Shown: positions 6,417 to 10,213 of the stretch, one piece after another
Position numbering within the stretch: position 1 is the first letter of the stretch
Layout of the letters: the number at the start of each line of letters is the position of its first letter
The notes under the pieces: model-generated
The model's database searches: none
Told to the model about the DNA's origin: nothing
What the model saw: only the letters and a program-made list of their open reading frames with translations
Program-made: the position numbers and the translations under genes
From: an uncultured Oscillospiraceae bacterium
GTDB taxonomy: Bacteria; Bacillota; Clostridia; Oscillospirales; Oscillospiraceae
Assembly (NCBI GenBank): GCA_934659475.1
Contig: CAKUHX010000054.1
Coordinates: 1 to 10,213, forward strand
Length of the DNA stretch: 10,213 nucleotides
Reading direction: 5' to 3'

Positions 6417-6455
6417 AGGAGGGCCCCGGTCTTACCGGGGCCCTCCTCTTATTTT
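6417..6455. terminator. Bidirectional terminator between the LURP-one gene and spoIIR
   Basis: Positions 6417-6430 (AGGAGGGCCCCGGT) pair perfectly with 6434-6447 around CTT, a 14-bp GC-rich stem. It is followed on the plus strand by CTCTTATTTTA. On the minus strand the stem is followed by TTATTTG, so it can also end the convergent spoIIR transcript, whose stop codon (6451-6449) abuts the stem. Confidence 0.9.
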
Positions 6456-7066
6456 ATACCGTGCTTCAGCTCGTCCCAAAGCTCCAGGGCCTTGAACTTC
6501 AGCACATAGTCCTCCCCGTCCCGGGTCATCAGCGCCCCCTGATCCGTAGTGAACAGGCCGGCGGACACAGCATCGTCCACCGTCTCGCTGGCCGCCCCCA
6601 GACACAGGGGCGGAAAGGCCACGCACCACCAGTTGTGCCCCTCCCCCTGTCCAATGACCACCCGCAGGGCGGTGTACTCCCCGGCGGGCAGGGCAAAGCC
6701 GCCATACTCCTTGGTGGGGAAATGGCAGCGCACCAGCCGGGCTGTGACCGGATAGGCGTAGCCCTGCCGCTCCACCTCCTGCCGCCCCGCGGCGGCCAGG
6801 CGGGACAGGCTGCCCTCCAGTGCCTCCCGGGCGGTGTCCAGGTCGGCCCCGGCGGGATACAGCGCCTGGGCCTGCTCCAGCACCCTGTCCCGCACGGCCA
6901 GCTTCAGGGCCTGGTCGGCCGGGCTGTCCGAGTTGGCGATCACATGCAGCCGGATCACCCGGCCGGACAACTCCGTCTGCTCCCGCTCCAGCCACGCCCC
7001 GGAGAACAGGGCACACAGCAGTCCAAACATCAAACATAGTTCCCACTTTTTCAATTTACGGTCCAT
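6449..7066 (-). CDS. spoIIR: Stage II sporulation protein R
   Basis: SpoIIR is made in the forespore and secreted into the space between forespore and mother cell, where it triggers the membrane protease SpoIIGA to process pro-sigma-E. This 205-residue protein shows the family pattern: a charged start (MDRKLKKWE), one hydrophobic segment at about 10-25 acting as signal or anchor, and the signature IRLHVIANSDSPADQALK (about 38-55) followed by VRDRVL. The conserved central part includes a FPTKEYGGFALPAGEYTALRV stretch, seen as FPTKEYGGF then LPAGEYTALRV, and GEGHNWWCVAFPPLC. The start is the ATG at 7066, 7 nt after AGGGAG (7079-7074); an ATG six bases upstream sits almost on the ribosome binding site. 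A sigma-F-type promoter lies upstream. This gene is the main evidence that the host makes endospores. Confidence 0.95.
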   Translation of the reverse strand: MDRKLKKWELCLMFGLLCALFSGAWLEREQTELSGRVIRLHVIANSDSPADQALKLAVRDRVLEQAQALYPAGADLDTAREALEGSLSRLAAAGRQEVERQGYAYPVTARLVRCHFPTKEYGGFALPAGEYTALRVVIGQGEGHNWWCVAFPPLCLGAASETVDDAVSAGLFTTDQGALMTRDGEDYVLKFKALELWDELKHGIK

Positions 7067-7127
7067 CGTCATACTCCCTGATTTTTCACGGGCGGACAAA
7101 ACCGCGGCCCGCCCTGGATCACCTGAC

Positions 7128-7156
7128 AGTATGGCCCGCAGCTTCCTGTTTTATAC
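7128..7156 (-). promoter_or_regulatory. Sigma-F-type promoter of spoIIR
   Basis: On the minus strand a -35 GTATA (7156-7152), a 15-bp spacer (7151-7137) and a -10 GGCCATACT (7136-7128) match the Bacillus sigma-F consensus GYATA / GGNNANANT at every fixed position. Transcription would start near 7121, giving a leader of about 54 nt. spoIIR is a known sigma-F target in B. subtilis, so location and function agree. Sigma-G recognises a similar sequence and cannot be excluded. Confidence 0.8.
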
Positions 7157-7164
7157 CTCAACGG

Positions 7165-7200
7165 AAAAAGATCGCCCTCCGCATCAAGCGGAGAGCGATC
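7165..7200 (-). terminator. Rho-independent terminator of ispE
   Basis: On the minus strand GATCGCTCTCCGC (7200-7188) pairs with GCGGAGGGCGATC (7182-7170) over 13 bp with one U-G wobble, around a 5-nt loop, followed directly by T5 (7169-7165). The wobble becomes a C-A mismatch on the other strand, which also points to minus-strand use. It begins 14 bp after the ispE stop and ends just upstream of the spoIIR promoter, insulating spoIIR. Confidence 0.92.
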
Positions 7201-7214
7201 TTGACTGCCGGCTT

Positions 7215-8066
7215 TTATACGGTCTTGCACACATAGACATCGGCATACCGCTCTTTCAGCGCCTGGCCCGCCCGGCGGGCGTCCTCCTCCTGCCGGAACA
7301 GGCCGAAGGTGGCCGAGCCGGTGCCGCTCATGGTGGCTCCCAGGGCTCCGTGGTGGATGAGCAACGCCTTTACATCCTGCACCCGGCTGTTCAGCCGCTG
7401 GGGCAGGGCATCCTCAAACACGTTGTACATCCGCCGGGCCACCCCCTCCAGGTCGCCCTCCTCCAGGGCGCGGAGCACCCCCGCCGTGTCCGGGCAGCGG
7501 CGCAGGCGCACGCTGTCGATGGCCCGGAACAGCTCCGGCGTGGACACGGAGAAGTCCGGCTTGCAGATCACCGCCCAGCACTGGGGCAGTGCGGGCAGAG
7601 GAGTCAGCACCTCACCCCGCCCCTCGGCCAAGGCAGTGCCCCCCAGCACACAGTAGGGCACATCGGAGCCCACCTGCTCCCCGATCCCGGCCAGCTGTCC
7701 GGGTGTGAAAGGTTCCCCTTCCTCCCGGTTCAGAGCACGGAGCACGGCGGCGGCGTCGCTGCTGCCCCCGGCCATGCCGGCGCACACGGGGATCTGCTTT
7801 TTCAGGGCGATGTCCCAGCCCCGGATGGGGGCATTCAGGCTGCGGTAGAAGGCCAGGGCGGCGGCAACGGCCAGGTTCTTCTCTCCCGTGGGCAGAAAGC
7901 CCAAGTTAGAACTGGCCCGCATCCGCTCTGTTCCGTTGGGGATCAGGCTCACCCGGTCGGTGAGCTCCACGGACTGCATCACCATCTTCATGTCGTGATA
8001 GCCGTCCGCCCGCCGGGAGAGCACATCCAGGGTCAGGTTCAGTTTTGCATAGGCCAGCGTCTCCAC
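7215..8066 (-). CDS. ispE: 4-(cytidine-5'-diphospho)-2-C-methyl-D-erythritol kinase
   Basis: IspE phosphorylates the 2-hydroxyl of CDP-methylerythritol with ATP, the fourth step of the MEP isoprenoid pathway. The 283-residue GHMP kinase shows AYAKLNLTLDVLSRRADGYH (residues 5-24; Lys8 is the expected catalytic lysine), the glycine-rich ATP loop PVCAGMAGGSSDAA (93-106), GSDVPYC (133-139; Asp135 the expected catalytic base), GTALAEGRGE (143-152) and the C-terminal GHMP motif MSGTGSATFGLF (246-257). Length is normal. Translation starts at GTG (8066), 9 nt after GGAGG; there is no better ATG, and the AYAKLN motif would be lost with any later start. It lies 80 bp downstream of an aminotransferase gene in the same direction, with no promoter recognised between them, so cotranscription is likely. 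Confidence 0.96.
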   Translation of the reverse strand: METLAYAKLNLTLDVLSRRADGYHDMKMVMQSVELTDRVSLIPNGTERMRASSNLGFLPTGEKNLAVAAALAFYRSLNAPIRGWDIALKKQIPVCAGMAGGSSDAAAVLRALNREEGEPFTPGQLAGIGEQVGSDVPYCVLGGTALAEGRGEVLTPLPALPQCWAVICKPDFSVSTPELFRAIDSVRLRRCPDTAGVLRALEEGDLEGVARRMYNVFEDALPQRLNSRVQDVKALLIHHGALGATMSGTGSATFGLFRQEEDARRAGQALKERYADVYVCKTV

Positions 8067-8097
8067 GGTGTCGTTCCTCCGTCTTTGGCAATATCAG

Positions 8098-8128
8098 ATG
8101 TTCCCGGCCCCGCAGGGGCCGGGAACAT
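8098..8128 (-). other. Perfect 14-bp intercistronic hairpin without U-tract
   Basis: ATGTTCCCGGCCCC (8098-8111) pairs perfectly with 8115-8128 around a GCA loop. It lies between the aminotransferase stop (8147) and the ispE ribosome binding site. Neither side carries a run of T, so it is not a standard intrinsic terminator. It may partly reduce read-through, or mark an RNA processing or stabilising point between the two genes. Confidence 0.6.
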
Positions 8129-8146
8129 ACACAGCTGAGCTGAAAT

Positions 8147-9333
<1,187 letters not shown>

Positions 9334-9337
<4 letters not shown>

Positions 9338-9813
9338 GAAAAGACGTACTCCTTCTCCTCCGGCTCACCGGGCTGAAACACCAGGTGATTCTCCTTGTAT
9401 TTTTTCAGAATGAAATGGGTGGCCGTACCGGTCACGCCCTCCAGGGGGGCCAGCCGCTCGCTGACGAACATGGCCACTTCTTTCAGGGTCCGGCCGGAGA
9501 TAATGACCGTCAGGTCAAAGGTCCCGCTCATCAGATAGAGGGACTCCACCTCATCATACTGATAGATCCGGCGGGCGATGCGGTCAAAGCCCTCCTGGCT
9601 CTGGGGGGTGACGCTCACTTCGATCAGGGCGGTCACGCCCTCATCCCGCACCTTGTCCCAGTCCACAACGGCCTGATAGCCCAGGATCACGCCTTTCTTC
9701 TCCAGAGTGCGCAGCTGCGTGTGCACCTCTGCCTCAGTCATACCCGCCTGTGCTGCCAGCTGTGCCGGAGACTGGGTACAGTCCTGCTCCAGCAGTTCCA
9801 ATAATGAATTCAT
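9334..9813 (-). CDS. Lrp/AsnC-family transcriptional regulator (AlaR-like)
   Basis: A 159-residue feast/famine regulator. Residues 1-50 form the N-terminal helix-turn-helix (SPAQLAAQAGMTEAEVHTQLRTLEKKGVI, read as SPAQLAAQAGM then TEAEVHTQLRTLEKKGVI), followed by the GYQAVVDWDKV linker strand. Residues from about 64 to 140 form the RAM ligand-binding domain (TALIEVSV, then a VESLYLMSGTFDLTVIISG stretch typical of the family, ending near THFILKKYKE). Such proteins form dimers and higher oligomers and sense amino acids. The ATG at 9813 follows GGAGG by 5 nt; the open frame extends upstream to 9972 but runs through the promoter, so the longer start is rejected. The 4-bp overlap with the aminotransferase gene suggests it controls that operon, and itself, in response to an amino acid such as alanine. 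Confidence 0.93.
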
Positions 9814-9828
9814 ACTGTCCTCCGTTCT

Positions 9829-9869
9829 CCGCCATAAGGCGGGTAGATCTTCCGTCCCAAAGGGGACGG
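9829..9869 (-). other. Two small hairpins in the leader of the Lrp-aminotransferase mRNA
   Basis: CCGTCCC (9852-9858) pairs with GGGACGG (9863-9869) with a 4-nt loop, starting about 5 nt after the predicted transcript start. CCGCC (9829-9833) pairs with GGCGG (9838-9842), just before the ribosome binding site. No U-tract follows either, so they are structural or stabilising features at most. Confidence 0.45.
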
Positions 9870-9880
9870 TGTTACTCAGC

Positions 9881-9909
9881 ATTATACAGGAACCGGAGAG
9901 AAAAGACAA
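9881..9909 (-). promoter_or_regulatory. Sigma-A promoter of the Lrp-aminotransferase operon
   Basis: On the minus strand a -35 TTGTCT (9909-9904), a 17-bp spacer and a consensus -10 TATAAT (9886-9881) are present. The start would be near 9874, leaving a leader of about 61 nt. It is the only convincing promoter for the genes between 9813 and 7215. Confidence 0.85.
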
Positions 9910-9936
9910 CAGAAAATTTTGATTTTGCAAGTTTGT

Positions 9937-9977
9937 CGCTTTTGAACTTTCATTTTTCAGGTTTTGAGTCAAAAGCG
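9937..9977. repeat. Inverted repeat upstream of the Lrp operon promoter, possible regulator site
   Basis: CGCTTTTGA (9937-9945) and TCAAAAGCG (9969-9977) are perfect 9-bp inverted arms, centres about 32 bp (three helical turns) apart, separated by AT-rich DNA. The midpoint is about 83 bp upstream of the predicted operon start. Lrp-family proteins often bind several phased sites in AT-rich DNA, so autoregulation is plausible but unproven. The intergenic stretch 9814-10106 holds this repeat, the promoter and leader hairpins described above, and the terminator at 10018-10052; no gene is seen. Confidence 0.4.
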
Positions 9978-10017
9978 CCGGATGTTCAGGGGCGGTGCGC
10001 CGTCGTTTTTGACGACA

Positions 10018-10052
10018 AAGGGCCGCCCCCGTTCATAGCGGGGGCGGCCCTT
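10018..10052 (-). terminator. Likely terminator of the right-edge membrane protein gene
   Basis: AAGGGCCGCCCCCG (10018-10031) pairs perfectly with 10039-10052 around a 7-nt loop. It lies 55 bp downstream of the minus-strand stop at 10107. The tail on that strand is only TTTGTCGTC, so the U-tract is weak, but the stem is strong and the position is right. Confidence 0.7.
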
Positions 10053-10106
10053 ATGGTTCGATCGTTCAGAACACCGTCATAGTCTTCACATGACCCGTTC
10101 CGTCTT

Positions 10107-10213
10107 TCAGGCGGCGGCAGCTTCCTTCTTAGCCGTGGTCTTCTGCAGAACGGCGATGCCCACCACCAGCACGATGCCCACGATGTCGGACAGCAGGCCG
10201 GGATACATGGAGC
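10107..10213 (-). CDS. C-terminal end of a membrane protein, possibly a TRAP-type permease
   Basis: Only the last 34 residues are in the window, reading SMYPGLLSDIVGIVLVVG and then IAVLQKTTAKKEAAAA to the TGA stop at 10109-10107. They form one hydrophobic helix after a PGLLSD turn and end in a lysine- and alanine-rich tail that should lie in the cytoplasm. A similar PGL-x-(T/S)D-(I/L)-(I/V)G helix closes many fused TRAP transporter permeases, which is why that family is suggested. The evidence is short, and other polytopic transporters could end in the same way. The gene starts beyond position 10213. Confidence 0.6.
   Translation of the reverse strand, partial: SMYPGLLSDIVGIVLVVGIAVLQKTTAKKEAAAA

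Noticed and set aside
9910..9918. CodY-box-like half site (AATTTTCTG on the minus strand)
   Set aside because: Only the first half of the AATTTTCWGAAAATT consensus matches; the second half does not, so a CodY site is not supported.
9814..9972. N-terminal extension of the Lrp-family protein to 9972
   Set aside because: The extension would run through the consensus promoter at 9881-9909; the ATG at 9813 has a GGAGG site and gives the normal family length.

Overview
This window looks like an ordinary piece of chromosome from a GC-rich, endospore-forming member of the Clostridia, most likely an Oscillospiraceae-type gut anaerobe. The grounds are GC-rich codon use with strong GGAGG ribosome binding sites, a spoIIR sporulation gene, MurC and the IspE (MEP) isoprenoid pathway, and a [4Fe-4S]-type IlvD. 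No tRNA, rRNA, CRISPR array, insertion sequence or phage gene was seen. The lineage is inferred from gene content and style, not from a search.

Layout, left to right. Positions 1-483 (-) hold the N-terminal part of a UvrD/PcrA DNA helicase with its own promoter and a hairpin leader. Divergent from it, 816-1451 (+) encodes a secreted protein of unknown function. A symmetrical bidirectional terminator separates that gene from the convergent ilvD (3215-1518, -). A lysR-family regulator (3399-4382, +) diverges from ilvD across a 183-bp intergenic region. This region holds two opposed sigma-A promoters and a palindrome at the position expected for a LysR-type recognition site. Next come murC (4531-5910, +), with a strong promoter and a structured leader, and a LURP-one/YxjI-family gene (5935-6408, +) 24 bp downstream. 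A second bidirectional terminator follows.

The right part is all on the minus strand and reads right to left. The C-terminal tail of a membrane protein (10107-10213) comes first. Next is an Lrp/AsnC-family regulator (9813-9334) overlapping by 4 bp an aminotransferase (9337-8147), a pair resembling alaR-alaT of Bacillus. ispE (8066-7215) follows with its own terminator, then spoIIR (7066-6449) behind a near-perfect sigma-F promoter.

Functionally the genes cover DNA repair, branched-chain amino acid synthesis, cell wall precursor synthesis, alanine-type transamination, isoprenoid synthesis and a sporulation checkpoint. I found no strong case for a new multi-gene system. The points most worth following are regulatory (the ilvD-lysR palindrome, the spoIIR sigma-F promoter, the murC leader) or protein-level (the IlvD iron-sulfur motif variant, the helicase insertion, the unknown secreted protein).
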